Position numbers and translations under genes: made by a program. 64,000 nt of DNA. It comes from Flammeovirga sp. EKP202 (GTDB lineage: Bacteria; Bacteroidota; Bacteroidia; Cytophagales; Flammeovirgaceae). Each line of letters begins with the position of its first letter. The stretch's first letter is position 1. The DNA lies in contig NZ_JACVVP010000006.1 in assembly GCF_014534745.1 (NCBI RefSeq), positions 124,001-188,000 of the forward strand, read 5' to 3'. The notes under the pieces are model-generated. The model was not told where the DNA came from. It did not search any database and was given only the letters and a program-made list of their open reading frames with translations. Of this stretch, positions 26,201 to 35,400 are shown piece after piece.

Positions 26201-27622
26201 TCCATGTTTATGACTTTATTAACGATTCCGGTGCTTTATTGGAAATTTGGGATGACCGATGAACTCAAGAAACATATTACTAAAGGTGCTTCTGTCGTCT
26301 TAATATTTTTCTTGCTACAACCTCATACATCAAAAGCACAAGAAATAATACAACTAGATCAATGTGTAGCAATAGCCAAAGAAAATAATCAACAGCTACA
26401 ATTGATTCAGCTCGAAATTCAGAAAAAACAGAAAGAGGTCAACAAAGTCACGGCAAACTATTTACCTACAGTGATGCTTGATGGAGGCCTATTTTGGTAC
26501 TATCATACGGAAAGAAAATCAGATGTAAGCCTCAAAGTAAATGAACTACCCGTTTTGGGTGCTGTACCACCTATTCCTTTCGGTGCAGAATTCACGCTAG
26601 CGGAAAATAATACTTTCTTAGGGGTTGCCAACCTTGGTGTTTACCAACCCATCTCACAAATTTTTAAAATCAAAGCAGGTTCTGAAGTCAAGGAGATTGA
26701 TTATAAAATAGTCCAGAATAAATATTATGAAGCTGCACAAGAAATCCGCTCCGGAGTATCAAAACTGTATGTAGGTATCGCAATTGAAGAGGCAAAGGTT
26801 TCAACCTATCAAGAACAGATTGAATTGATTGAGAAGAAATTAATAGACGTAGAAGTAGGTGTAGAAGCCGGTGAATTATTAGATGTATATGCCATTGGGT
26901 TACAAGCTGATTTGTTGGATCATCAATCTAAATTTCAACAATCTAAAATTGATGCATCAAAATATAGATTGCAATTAAACACTATCCTTGATTTTCCTCA
27001 AGACTCATTATGGAAGGTTGCTGAAGTGACTTTTGATTCCATTGGTGTAATGGAATTATTGAGTACCGTCAACACCAACTCTGCCATCATTCATGATAAT
27101 TATAGTGTCAGAGAGTCAAGTTTAATGATCGAAAAAGCGGAGGCAGGGTTAACCTATCATAAAAATCAACATATTCCTGATATCACTTTAACTGCTCAAG
27201 GCTTTTACTTTGGTAATATTCCACTTATACCTCAGGCCAATGTATTGGTAGGTGCAACGTTAAGCTGGCCAATATTACAATGGGGTAAAAAGTCTAGAGA
27301 TGTTGAAATTTCTAAAATTCAGTTGCAACAAGCCAAACTTCAATTGAATGAAAATAAAAAGGAAGTGAGAAGAGACATCATTGTGGTTTCAGAAGAACTT
27401 AGGAACGCAATGGTTATACTTCAAACAGCTCAAAAAGCATTAAAATTCAGAAACAGAGAGCTGAAAATTAAAAAGGATGCATTTGATAATGGTCTCTTAA
27501 ATTATCAAGATTACTCTGATTGTCAAGAGAAAAATCTGGAGAGTAGAACACTAGTTTTAAAAGCAAAAGCGAATGTAATTGTAAAGGAATATGAATTAAG
27601 AGGTTTGATCAATAGTCAATAA
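23219..27622 (+). CDS. RND permease fused to TolC-like outer-membrane channel
   Basis: 1467 residues in one frame. Residues 1-1020 are a complete RND permease of the AcrB/HAE type: first helix, porter domains, GMLVDDAIVIADNYVEKLEED (D402/D403 in TM4, proton relay), and a second half ending in VGLVFSMFMTLLTIPVLYW. Residues 1023-1040 form a short hydrophobic segment ending in HTSKA, like a signal peptide with a cleavage site before Q1041. Residues 1041-1467 are a TolC-family channel (LDQCVAIAKENNQQLQLIQLEIQKKQKEV; a second helical repeat with ILQWGKKSRDVEISKIQLQQAKL). The pump C-terminus is cytoplasmic, so the segment could start a second translocation and be processed, making pump and channel in 1:1 amounts. 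The upstream gene supplies the adaptor. Confidence 0.93.
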   Translation: MSIVKQALDHKQIILTITFLIVMYGIFSLETMPRREDPKFNIREGLVVAFFPGASSTDVEKKVTAKIEDVLFSFEEVNKEKTYSNSREGVLYVVVELQDYVTQADIFWSKLQNRLNLLKLTELPSGVIGPIVQSDFGDTVALLVSFQSQNRSSREIQGYVDELCDRLREISSLSKIKKMGSKKECYYINVDYRKLSQYKIYTPQILASLAGENLIVPSGNIEVNGIHTQFISTHQFSTKSDIENQIIAVGAQGEAIRIKDIAEVERGFKEDEQHIRVNGTSSILISMEMQNGFNIVDFGEEVEEMIEGYLELIPSDVKIDFVVNQPENVKESINDFIREFFIAIVSVIIVILLLLPFRVALIATLAIPVTVAFTFGILDGLGIQLQQVSLASLIVVLGMLVDDAIVIADNYVEKLEEDHDPYEAAWQSADELKIPVFTAGLTIAGAFFPLITLSGAVGEFIHSLPLTVAIAINASYLIAMLLTPYLCYTFIKKKFEKKENGKKSMLDYLQLFFDHAIDLSFKYPKTLFVFSTLSFLVGGSLYFLLKQKLFPAAERNQFVIEIRTKEGTALSVTDSITLEIEKQIHGNEKLVSYASFVGTSSPRFYYNYAPKFPQSNLSQLLINTISNEATEEWVAELENKLPDLFPQAVVDVRKMQQGTPYEAPIELRIKGKDYTTIQTIGKDIRDILERSPYSFNVRNDHYENQLSIEVNTIKNVAQQLGISEATIMRQLTVAYTGMSVGTLWEGNTALPIIIQDQSVKDKDIEGLKNFYVTSMITGASFPLMQVAEITPAWMPSNIKHRNGVNTLTIESQTKVDVLPSQVINSIKEELENYPMPHGYTLEIGGEDESQRETFEEMNNVILYCVFIIFLVILMQFKTLNQVGIVLAAIPLSVFGAFFGLLLSGYPFGFTAFVGLASLIGVSVRNSIILVDFANELVVKENHTIKEAAIGAGKRRIRPIFLTTMAAAIGVTPMIISGSPMWAPLATVLAVGLVFSMFMTLLTIPVLYWKFGMTDELKKHITKGASVVLIFFLLQPHTSKAQEIIQLDQCVAIAKENNQQLQLIQLEIQKKQKEVNKVTANYLPTVMLDGGLFWYYHTERKSDVSLKVNELPVLGAVPPIPFGAEFTLAENNTFLGVANLGVYQPISQIFKIKAGSEVKEIDYKIVQNKYYEAAQEIRSGVSKLYVGIAIEEAKVSTYQEQIELIEKKLIDVEVGVEAGELLDVYAIGLQADLLDHQSKFQQSKIDASKYRLQLNTILDFPQDSLWKVAEVTFDSIGVMELLSTVNTNSAIIHDNYSVRESSLMIEKAEAGLTYHKNQHIPDITLTAQGFYFGNIPLIPQANVLVGATLSWPILQWGKKSRDVEISKIQLQQAKLQLNENKKEVRRDIIVVSEELRNAMVILQTAQKALKFRNRELKIKKDAFDNGLLNYQDYSDCQEKNLESRTLVLKAKANVIVKEYELRGLINSQ

Positions 27623-27639
27623 GAAAGCTCTAAAATTGA

Positions 27640-27766
27640 AGGATTATAACAATGTTTAGTAGATCAAAGGTGAAATAATCGGAATATTTTACATTTCGCA
27701 TTTCACCTTGTATCTTATTATGAACCAGTATGATTACCTAATTTTGTTATAAATCGTTTCGCTCCA
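27640..27766 (+). repeat. duplicated kinase leader, copy 1
   Basis: The stretch beginning GATTATAACAATGTTTAGTA and containing the inverted repeat AAGGTGAAAT/ATTTCACCTT (27667-27676 with 27700-27709) resembles the leader of the second kinase at 29086-29216 (GATTATAACATTGTATAGTA...). The duplication therefore includes non-coding upstream sequence. Confidence 0.45.
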
Positions 27767-29083
27767 TTGAAAAAATCTAGATTCAAAAAAACATTATCCC
27801 TACTTCAAAATATTGGAGTTCATGAGAGATTAGATAATATGATGATCAAAAAAGTTCATCTAGCTAATAACCTTTCATTTATGTGCATGGGTGCTGCAAC
27901 GATACTATTTCTTATCTCATCAACTTATAACATCCCTCTTGAAGCAAAACTATTTCTTGGTTGTATTGGGCCAGTTCTGTTGACAATACCTACTTTAAAT
28001 TATTTTAGAAAATACCGTATTGCTCAACTTACCTTTTGTCTATTAGCTCTAGCAATCATATTCTCAATGTGTGTTACCTTAGGACAATCTTTTCATTTTC
28101 AATATGTGCTACTCCCTTATCTGGGTCTACCATTTGTCATGTTTGAAGATGAAATTGGTCTTAAAAAGATCATTCTCTCTCTCTTGGGCATACTACTTTT
28201 TATTTATCTAGATTGGCATTTTTGTAATTTTGCACCTTTAATAGAAATGACAGAAGGTACTCCCAGAGGTAACCGTTTTCTAACCGACATTCTTATATTC
28301 GGTATTGTATTTTTATTATTCTTTTTCTTTATCAATGAGAACAAAAGCTACATCAAAAAACTACAAAAAAAGCAAGATCAACTCGTTGATAAAAATTATG
28401 AGTTAGAGCATTTTACCTATATTTGTTCACATAACCTTAGTGAACCTTTACGAACTACTAGTAGTTTTTTAGAGTTTGTAAAAAGGGAAATTAAAGATTC
28501 AAATAAGAAATTAGATATCTATTTTAACTATATCAAAGACGAGGTAGAAAAAATGGATAAAATGATAGTAAGCCTCTTAGCCTATTCCAAATTAAGTAGA
28601 ACCTATGAATTCGAATATGTTAATTTAAATACTACACTATCCTCCATAAAAGTAGAATTGAAAGATGCAATAGCAGCTCAAAATGTTGTGATAGATCATG
28701 ATACCTTCCCTGAAATCATTGCAATTCCCTCTCTGATTAAAAAGCTTTTCAAACATCTGATTTCTAACTCCATCAAATATCATCGAGAAAATACAATTCC
28801 TAAAATTACAATTACCTGTAAAGAAAAGCCTCATTATTGGAAGTTTAGTATAAAAGATAATGGCATAGGTATTAGCGATGATAATCAACATAAAATTTTC
28901 AATATGTTTACCCGACTTCATTTGGATACTGAATATGAGGGTATTGGGGTTGGATTGACTTTTTGTAAAAAAATCATTGAAATGCATGAGGGTAAAATAC
29001 AGGTAGATTCAAAGTTAGACAAAGGAAGTGAATTTTATTTCACTATTAAAAAAGTACAATACCCAAAGGCCTTAAATTATTGA
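27767..29083 (+). CDS. membrane histidine kinase, tandem copy 1
   Basis: 438 residues. No ATG exists between the upstream in-frame stop (27731) and the conserved N-terminus; TTG at 27767 is the only reasonable start and matches the start of copy 2. About six transmembrane helices (30-195), a short coiled coil (KKLQKKQDQLVDKNYELEHF), then a HisKA-type domain with H222 in CSHNLSEPLRTT (N follows H instead of the more usual D), and a HATPase with N-box LISNSIKYH, G1 box DNGIGI and G2 box GIGVGLTFCKKI. It probably senses a membrane or extracellular cue and phosphorylates an unlinked response regulator; none is adjacent. Confidence 0.87.
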   Translation: MKKSRFKKTLSLLQNIGVHERLDNMMIKKVHLANNLSFMCMGAATILFLISSTYNIPLEAKLFLGCIGPVLLTIPTLNYFRKYRIAQLTFCLLALAIIFSMCVTLGQSFHFQYVLLPYLGLPFVMFEDEIGLKKIILSLLGILLFIYLDWHFCNFAPLIEMTEGTPRGNRFLTDILIFGIVFLLFFFFINENKSYIKKLQKKQDQLVDKNYELEHFTYICSHNLSEPLRTTSSFLEFVKREIKDSNKKLDIYFNYIKDEVEKMDKMIVSLLAYSKLSRTYEFEYVNLNTTLSSIKVELKDAIAAQNVVIDHDTFPEIIAIPSLIKKLFKHLISNSIKYHRENTIPKITITCKEKPHYWKFSIKDNGIGISDDNQHKIFNMFTRLHLDTEYEGIGVGLTFCKKIIEMHEGKIQVDSKLDKGSEFYFTIKKVQYPKALNY

Positions 29084-29085
29084 AA

Positions 29086-29216
29086 ATTGCATGATTATAA
29101 CATTGTATAGTAAAAGAGAAATGAAATCAAATTAATCTTTTATATTCTTTAAATCTCATTGTATATTAAGGTACAACCAGAAAAAACCTAATACTCATTA
29201 TTAATCCCTTATTTTA
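29086..29216 (+). repeat. duplicated kinase leader, copy 2
   Basis: Counterpart of 27640-27766; similar at its start and around the TTG initiation codon (ATTGAAAAA in both). Confidence 0.4.
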
Positions 29217-30581
29217 TTGAAAAATTTAAGATTCAAAGAATTTGTACTCACACTTCAAAATATTGGAGCGCATGAGGGATTGGACGCTGATACGGTCAAA
29301 AAAATTCATTTAACCAACTCCATTGCCTTTTTAGGATGTGCATCAGCCTTAGGAATGCTTTTCTATGCGTTTGCTGTAAATACTCCATTTTATGCAAAAC
29401 TAGTCACTGGATTAGTAATTCCTGTAATCATGGTGATGCCACTTCTCAATTATTGTGGTAGATACTATGCGGCAAGAGTAGTACATTGTATTATTTCATT
29501 ATTTATACTAATAACTGTCGCCATTGTATCTGGCCCTGCCTTACATTCTCAGTTCTTACTTGTACCTTATTTAGGTCTGCCTTTTATTCTATTCGACGAA
29601 AAATTGAATAGAGTAAAAGTATTACTATCATCTGCAGGTATTATTGGTTTCATTTATTTAGAGTGGCATTTCAAACATTTTGAACCCTTAATTGTACTGG
29701 ATAAAAGTATTGTATGTGAGACCCGATTACTCAACGAAATTATCCTTTTTTGTTTCATTATTGGCCTTTTTTACTTTTTCACATCAGAAAGTAATAAGTA
29801 TTTAGAAAAACTAAAAAAGAAGAATGAAGAGGTAGAAGAAAAAAACAAAGAATTAGAACATTTTGCTTATATCTGCTCTCATGATTTGAGTGAACCGCTA
29901 CGAACTGTTGATGGTTTTATTGGTATCATAAAAGAAGAGTCAGATCCCAAAAATGAAAAATTAAACACCTATTTCCATTATGTGCAAGAAGCCAACAAAA
30001 GAATGAATACAATGATATTAAGTCTTTTAGCTTTTTCGAAACTACAAAACAAAAATTCCTACCAAATCACAAATAGCCAAGATATTATTCATGAAATTGA
30101 AGTGGATTTAAATCAATTGATACTAGAAAAGGAAGCCATGATTGAATATTCTTTTTTGCCTACAATCCACGGCCTACCAACACAACTCAAGCAAGTTTTT
30201 CAAAATCTGATCATTAATGGAATTAAATATCAGCCACCAAATGCAAAACCGATCATTAATATTACTTGTGAAGAAACACCCGACTATTGGGAATTTTGTG
30301 TTGCAGATAATGGCATAGGAATAAAAGTGAAAAACCTAAAGAAAATCTTTCATATGTTTACTCGCCTTCACTTAGATGATGAATTTAAAGGTCAGGGTAT
30401 TGGTTTGTCATTTTGTAAAAAGATTGTAGAAATACACAAAGGAAAAATTTGGGTAGAATCTGAATATAAAAAAGGCAGTCAATTTTATTTTACTATTAAA
30501 AAAGATTTACCCATTGAGATCAATAAAATACCTACTAAAACACTACACTATAAACCCAAAAGCTATAAAAATGTAGATTAA
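29217..30581 (+). CDS. membrane histidine kinase, tandem copy 2
   Basis: 454 residues, again from TTG (in-frame stop at 29202, no ATG in between). Start KNLRFKEFVLTLQNIGAHEGLD parallels copy 1 (KKSRFKKTLSLLQNIGVHERLD). It has the same layout: six-helix membrane sensor, linker EKNKELEHFAYICSHDLSEP with phosphoacceptor H222 at the same residue number as copy 1 but canonical HDL, and a HATPase (DNGIGIKVKN, GQGIGLSFCKKIVEIHKGK). The C-terminal tail (about 435-454) is longer and basic. Divergence of the sensor part suggests different inputs. No linked response regulator. Confidence 0.87.
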   Translation: MKNLRFKEFVLTLQNIGAHEGLDADTVKKIHLTNSIAFLGCASALGMLFYAFAVNTPFYAKLVTGLVIPVIMVMPLLNYCGRYYAARVVHCIISLFILITVAIVSGPALHSQFLLVPYLGLPFILFDEKLNRVKVLLSSAGIIGFIYLEWHFKHFEPLIVLDKSIVCETRLLNEIILFCFIIGLFYFFTSESNKYLEKLKKKNEEVEEKNKELEHFAYICSHDLSEPLRTVDGFIGIIKEESDPKNEKLNTYFHYVQEANKRMNTMILSLLAFSKLQNKNSYQITNSQDIIHEIEVDLNQLILEKEAMIEYSFLPTIHGLPTQLKQVFQNLIINGIKYQPPNAKPIINITCEETPDYWEFCVADNGIGIKVKNLKKIFHMFTRLHLDDEFKGQGIGLSFCKKIVEIHKGKIWVESEYKKGSQFYFTIKKDLPIEINKIPTKTLHYKPKSYKNVD

Positions 30582-30800
30582 GACGTGCATCATGACTGAA
30601 ATCATGGGCTTGTGATACGAACTCCGACAACACTCAAGTGTTACCTACGTTATCAACCTTCAAGACTAAAGTATTGATGAGGTTGTTTTACCACCTGTCT
30701 ATAGTTTTAACTAGAAAGCAAGAAACAGCCAATTACTTTTATCCTTGTAATTATAATTGGGATTCAAAAGAAACAATCCCTCATCTCACTTTTCCGACAA
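30582..30800 (-). mobile_element. probable solo right end of an IS200/IS605 (TnpB) element
   Basis: Read on the minus strand, the sequence ends AAGCCCATGATTTCAGTCAT, close to the subterminal hairpin of IS200/IS605-family right ends as I remember them (AGCCCACGACTTCAGTCGTG-type). It is preceded by GGTAACACTTGAGTGTTGTC and a GGGATT/AATCCC hairpin (arms at about 30755-30790), in the place where tnpB elements encode their omega-RNA. No tnpA or tnpB reading frame remains. The 62-codon plus-strand frame here (30638-30826) is considered spurious. Recognition is by memory of the motif, hence moderate confidence. Confidence 0.42.
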
Positions 30801-31051
30801 TTCTATATATGATAATTCACCATTAAAAGTTAATGTAATCACAGCTTGCTTAATACCTTAATAGTACTCACTCAACTTTTTTATGAAAATAAATCTTAGA
30901 TGTAAGACTAAAATAAGGAGATTTTTTTCTTACATTTATTATTCGATTTCAACTACCAATTTCCTTATTTTCTCTTAATGATTGATAACAATATACTTTT
31001 GTTCCATTTTAAATATTGTTATTTGCAACATTGTTACCTTTAAAGATACTT
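30801..31051. other. intergenic upstream of AraC regulator
   Basis: AT-rich, no gene. It contains TTACATTTATTATTCG near 30935, which resembles the CATTTA repeats in front of susC. Confidence 0.35.
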
Positions 31052-32161
31052 ATGATACATCTATTGTCTATACTAACATTAATAGGTGCCGCCAATGGCT
31101 TATTTTTGTCGGCCTATCTCTATATGCATAAGAAGCTTTCATTACTTGGAAGATTATTGGTCCATACCACTTCTATCTGGTCTTTTATTGCCTTAATTTT
31201 CTCATTAATGCATATCAACCCCTTCCAGAACTATATTATTTTATCTTCCATAGGTTCTTCAGCCACCACTTTTCTCTACCCTTTATTGTACCTGTTTTTA
31301 AAATATGGGTGGAGTGAGGAAATAAAATTCAACATCAAAGATGTCAGACATTTTATAACACCTGTAGTCTTTTTCTGTTTATCCCTCCCGATTATTTATT
31401 GGGATAGTGTGTTTAGGGTAACAGGGCAACATATAGAATTGATCGAATATGTAATGCTCGTCAATCAGAGTCAAGATATTATTAATGTTCTTTTAGGGTA
31501 CGGCTATTTAATTTACTTCTTAATACAAATGAAAGAAAAAGATGAATTAAATACTCTTGCTTTACCTCCTACCCATAGACAAATCTTTTATAAGTTAACA
31601 TACGCCTATTTAGGGGTCCATACCATTGGAGTAATTGGTATTGTAGGTAATTATGCAGGCTTTGGCAAGTTTGTGATCTATGCTTTTGATATTTATTATA
31701 TCGCCTTTATTATCACGCTTTATTATATTTTCCATTGGGTTATTTCTAATAAACTAACGGTACTTAACCCCTCTTCTAAAGCCATGATCTTGAAGAAACA
31801 AAAAGATACCACCGCTCAAGTACAGGAGGATATTGATTTGATCATTCAATATGTAGAATCAAGCAAAGCCTATTTAAGAAATGATTTTACTTTGGTAGCG
31901 CTAGCCAAGGAAACATACTTGAATAGGTCTAGAGTTTCTATCGCCATCAATGAAGGATTAGATATGAACTTCAATGAGTTTATCAGTGATTATAGAATCA
32001 AAGAAGCTCAACGTATCATGAAGACGGAAGAAGGTGCTCAAATCAAACTTGAAGTCCTTGCTAAAGAAGCAGGTTTTAATTCAAAGACTACTTTTAATAG
32101 AAGTTTTAAGGAGAAGACGGGGGTTACACCTAGTCAGTATAAGGAGAATATCTTTCAATGA
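31052..32161 (+). CDS. AraC-family regulator with multi-helix membrane sensor
   Basis: 369 residues from ATG 31052; the frame extends 12 codons further only with a TTG. The N-terminal 225 residues hold about seven hydrophobic helices (LLSILTLIGAANGLFLSAYLY; LLVHTTSIWSFIALIFSLMH; HFITPVVFFCLSLPIIYW). After a linker comes the AraC double helix-turn-helix (about 255-369): FTLVALAKETYLNRSRVSIAI and LEVLAKEAGFNSKTTFNRSF followed by KEKTGVTPSQYKEN, the family signature. It would act as a one-component membrane regulator. It lies 240 bases upstream of susC on the same strand and is the likely regulator of the locus; this is inferred from position. Confidence 0.88.
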   Translation: MIHLLSILTLIGAANGLFLSAYLYMHKKLSLLGRLLVHTTSIWSFIALIFSLMHINPFQNYIILSSIGSSATTFLYPLLYLFLKYGWSEEIKFNIKDVRHFITPVVFFCLSLPIIYWDSVFRVTGQHIELIEYVMLVNQSQDIINVLLGYGYLIYFLIQMKEKDELNTLALPPTHRQIFYKLTYAYLGVHTIGVIGIVGNYAGFGKFVIYAFDIYYIAFIITLYYIFHWVISNKLTVLNPSSKAMILKKQKDTTAQVQEDIDLIIQYVESSKAYLRNDFTLVALAKETYLNRSRVSIAINEGLDMNFNEFISDYRIKEAQRIMKTEEGAQIKLEVLAKEAGFNSKTTFNRSFKEKTGVTPSQYKENIFQ

Positions 32162-32247
32162 TAAAGAACTAATAATAAGACCCTTATACAATTTGAAACA
32201 CGTACCATATTTTCTGAAACCTCATTTTTTTTATCTGATACACGATT

Positions 32248-32291
32248 CATTTACAACATTTACAAACATTTATTTCCGCCGTTTTACTTTG
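32248..32291 (+). promoter_or_regulatory. direct repeats and possible promoter upstream of susC
   Basis: CATTTACAA, CATTTACAA and CATTTATTT start at 32248, 32257 and 32267, spaced by 9-10 bases (about one helical turn), as AraC-type proteins require. TTACTTTG (32284-32291) resembles the -7 box with one mismatch. If real, the repeats occupy about -50 to -22 relative to a start near 32298. Confidence 0.4.
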
Positions 32292-32401
32292 CGTTCATCA
32301 ATTGAATTAAGAGACAAAAGAATAGATCCGTTTTATCCTTTTGAATTTAATTAGGAAATCGACCAGTTCAAGTATTTAACATTATTCGATCAATCTGACG
32401 C

Positions 32402-35400
32402 ATGAACAAACTAAAGTTAAACGGTGTTTTGACTTGGATTTTGATGTGCATTACTTTCGTAGCTAGTGCTCAGGATTTTCAAGTGAAAGGAACCGTTAAA
32501 GAAGCGACAACCGGTGATCCTCTTCCCGGAGTAAGCATATGGATTGATGGCACCAGTATAGGGACAACTTCTAACATTAATGGAGAGTTTTCTTTAATGG
32601 TAAAATCCATCGAAGACAAATTACATTTCTCTTTCATCGGCATGGAAGAACAAATCATTACAGTAGGAAACCAAGTGGGTTGGAACATTGTAATGTCTGC
32701 TGATCATGAACAATTAGAAGAAGTTTTGGTAGTAGCCTATGGTGTCTCTGATAAGAAATCTTTTACAGGTGCTGCTGAAACTGTTGATGGAGAAACCTTA
32801 AAAACTAGGCCTGTTGCCTCTGCTGCTAGTGCATTACAAGGCAGTACATCAGGTGTGCAAGTGACTTCCTCTTCTGGAACTCCCGGTGCTAGTCCGACTG
32901 TAAGTATTAGAGGTGTTGGTTCAATGAGTGCTAGTTCTTCTCCTCTTTATATTATTGATGGCGTTCCTTATGATGGAATCGGCACTATCAATCCCAACGA
33001 TATTGAATCCATGACTGTACTAAAAGATGCTGTTTCTGCTTCATTGTATGGATCCAGGGCCGCTAATGGCGTCATTATGGTCACTACAAAAGGTGGTAAA
33101 GCACAAGAACATAGTAGACTGACGGTAGATACTCAAGTGGGTGTTACTTCATTGATTTCCAATGGCTACAAACTCATGGAGTCCGATGATTATTATAAAA
33201 TGACTTGGAAAGGTCTTTATAACAATCAGATTTATCTTCATGACAAAACACAAAATGAAGCGGTGCAATACGCTCATGATAATGTAAAAGAAATTGCGGG
33301 CTGGAACCCTTACAGCATTGATCAGCCTTTCAACTCTGATGGTAGTATCAGAAGCGATGCCATTTTAACAACCAATACGGATTGGAGAGATGCAATGTAC
33401 CAAACAGGGTTAATTCAGAACTATAACTTAGGCTTCTCTCACTCCACCGAAAAAACTAGGTACTACCTTTCGTTAGGTTATTTTGATCAAAAAGGACATG
33501 TAAAGGGAACTGACTTTAATAGGGTTTCTGGTAGACTGAATTTAGAGCATCAAATTTTACCTTTCGTAAAAGTAGGAACTAATAACACGATTGCTTTTTA
33601 CACTCAAAACAATCAACCCAATGGTACGCAAGGTGCTAACCCTGTAAGGTCCGTGGAAATCATCAACTCCACTACCCCAATTTACAACAAGGACGGCTCT
33701 TATAACTGGTACAACACTGCTGTACTGGATTTTAATCCATTGGGTTTGATTGAAAAAGACATTTATAATTCCAAGGGCAATAATATTTCATCAAGCCTGT
33801 TTTTACAGTTCGATATTACCAAAAACCTGAATTTCAGGTCTACGGGAAGTATCAATTACAATCATGGTACTGGTGTGGTTTATTATAACCCTGAACATGG
33901 AAACGGTGCTGGTGTAAATGGTCGTGGTTCTAAAACAAGCGATCAAAGCACTGCGTTAAACTGGTCCAATGTTTTGACATGGGATAACACTTATGGTAAA
34001 AATCACGTCAATGCAATGGTTGGGCAGGAAGCTTACCAAGTGAAAACAGAAGGTGTATATGCAGAATCTACGGATTTTGCGATTGGTGGCAACCCTCATT
34101 TGGGTATCGGGGCAAAGCCTGAAGCCGCTTATTCTTATACTGGTAATCGATCATTACTATCGTTATTTTCTCAAATCTCCTATGACTTTGATTCGAGATA
34201 CTACCTCAATGCTAGTGTTAGGACTGATGGTAGTTCTCGTTTTGGAGAAAATAATAAATATGGTGTTTTCCCTTCCCTTGGAGCAAGCTGGAGAGTAACG
34301 CAGGAAAGTTTTATGAACCTCAGTTGGCTGAATGAATTAAAACTTCGTGGTAGTTATGGTTTAACGGGTAATGACAAGATTGGTGATGGTAATTATTTAG
34401 CCTTATATGCCCTTGGCAATAACTATGGCGACAACCCTGGCATGACTCCTATTCAATTGGCGAATCCAGATCTTCAATGGGAAAAAATGACTTTGATGAA
34501 CGTGGGTGTAGATATGCGATTTATCAATAGAATTAACCTCTCAGCTGAATATTTTATCAAAGATTCTGATGGACTTTTATATGCTAAACCGATCTCTTAC
34601 AGTAAAGGATTTGGTACGGTTTTGACCAACATTGGAGCGATGCAAAACAAGGGTATTGAAATCACGCTTCATACGGAAAATATCATCAAAAACAACTTCC
34701 AATGGAGCACTGATTTGAACTTGACAAGTATTAAAAGTCAAATCCAAAACATCGGTACCGATCAATTAGTCAGTGGTAATTATTTATTGAAAGAAGGCGA
34801 ATCTTGGTACAGCTTTTATTTGAGAGAATGGGCAGGTGTGAACCCTGAAACAGGACAACCGATGTGGTTTGTGAATGTAAATGATACGCATGAAGAAAAT
34901 GCTGAAATGCCAGAAAGTGCTTTTGATGATCCACACGGTTCAGGTCGTAAAGTGACATCAGAATACAATGATGCCTACAGAGTGGTCAACGGTTCTGCCC
35001 TGCCTACATTGTACGGTGGTTTGACGAACACTTTCAAGTACAAACAATTTGACTTTTCTTTCTTAATGTATTTCTCGGTTGGAGGAAAAATTTACAATTC
35101 AGATTACGCCAAAAACATGCACGATGGGGCTAACCCAGGTTATAATTTAGCCGATGACGCTAACAATGCCTGGACTCCTAACAACAAATACACAGACGTT
35201 CCAAGGTACATTACAAATAACGAAGACAATGGCAATCAGTCTTCCACAAGGTATCTTGAAAATGGTGACTATTTAAGATTAAAGAACATCAACTTCGGTT
35301 ATAACCTTTCAGCGGAAGCTTGTAAAAAAATCCACATCCAAAGTTTAAGAGTGTATTTCTCTGGTGAAAACCTATGGACACTTTCCGACTTCAAAGGATT

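Noticed and set aside
30638-30826. 62-codon frame
   Set aside because: Lies within the probable IS200/IS605 right end on the opposite strand; likely spurious.
31016-31051. N-terminal TTG extension of the AraC regulator
   Set aside because: ATG at 31052 begins directly at the first membrane helix; the extension adds nothing recognisable.
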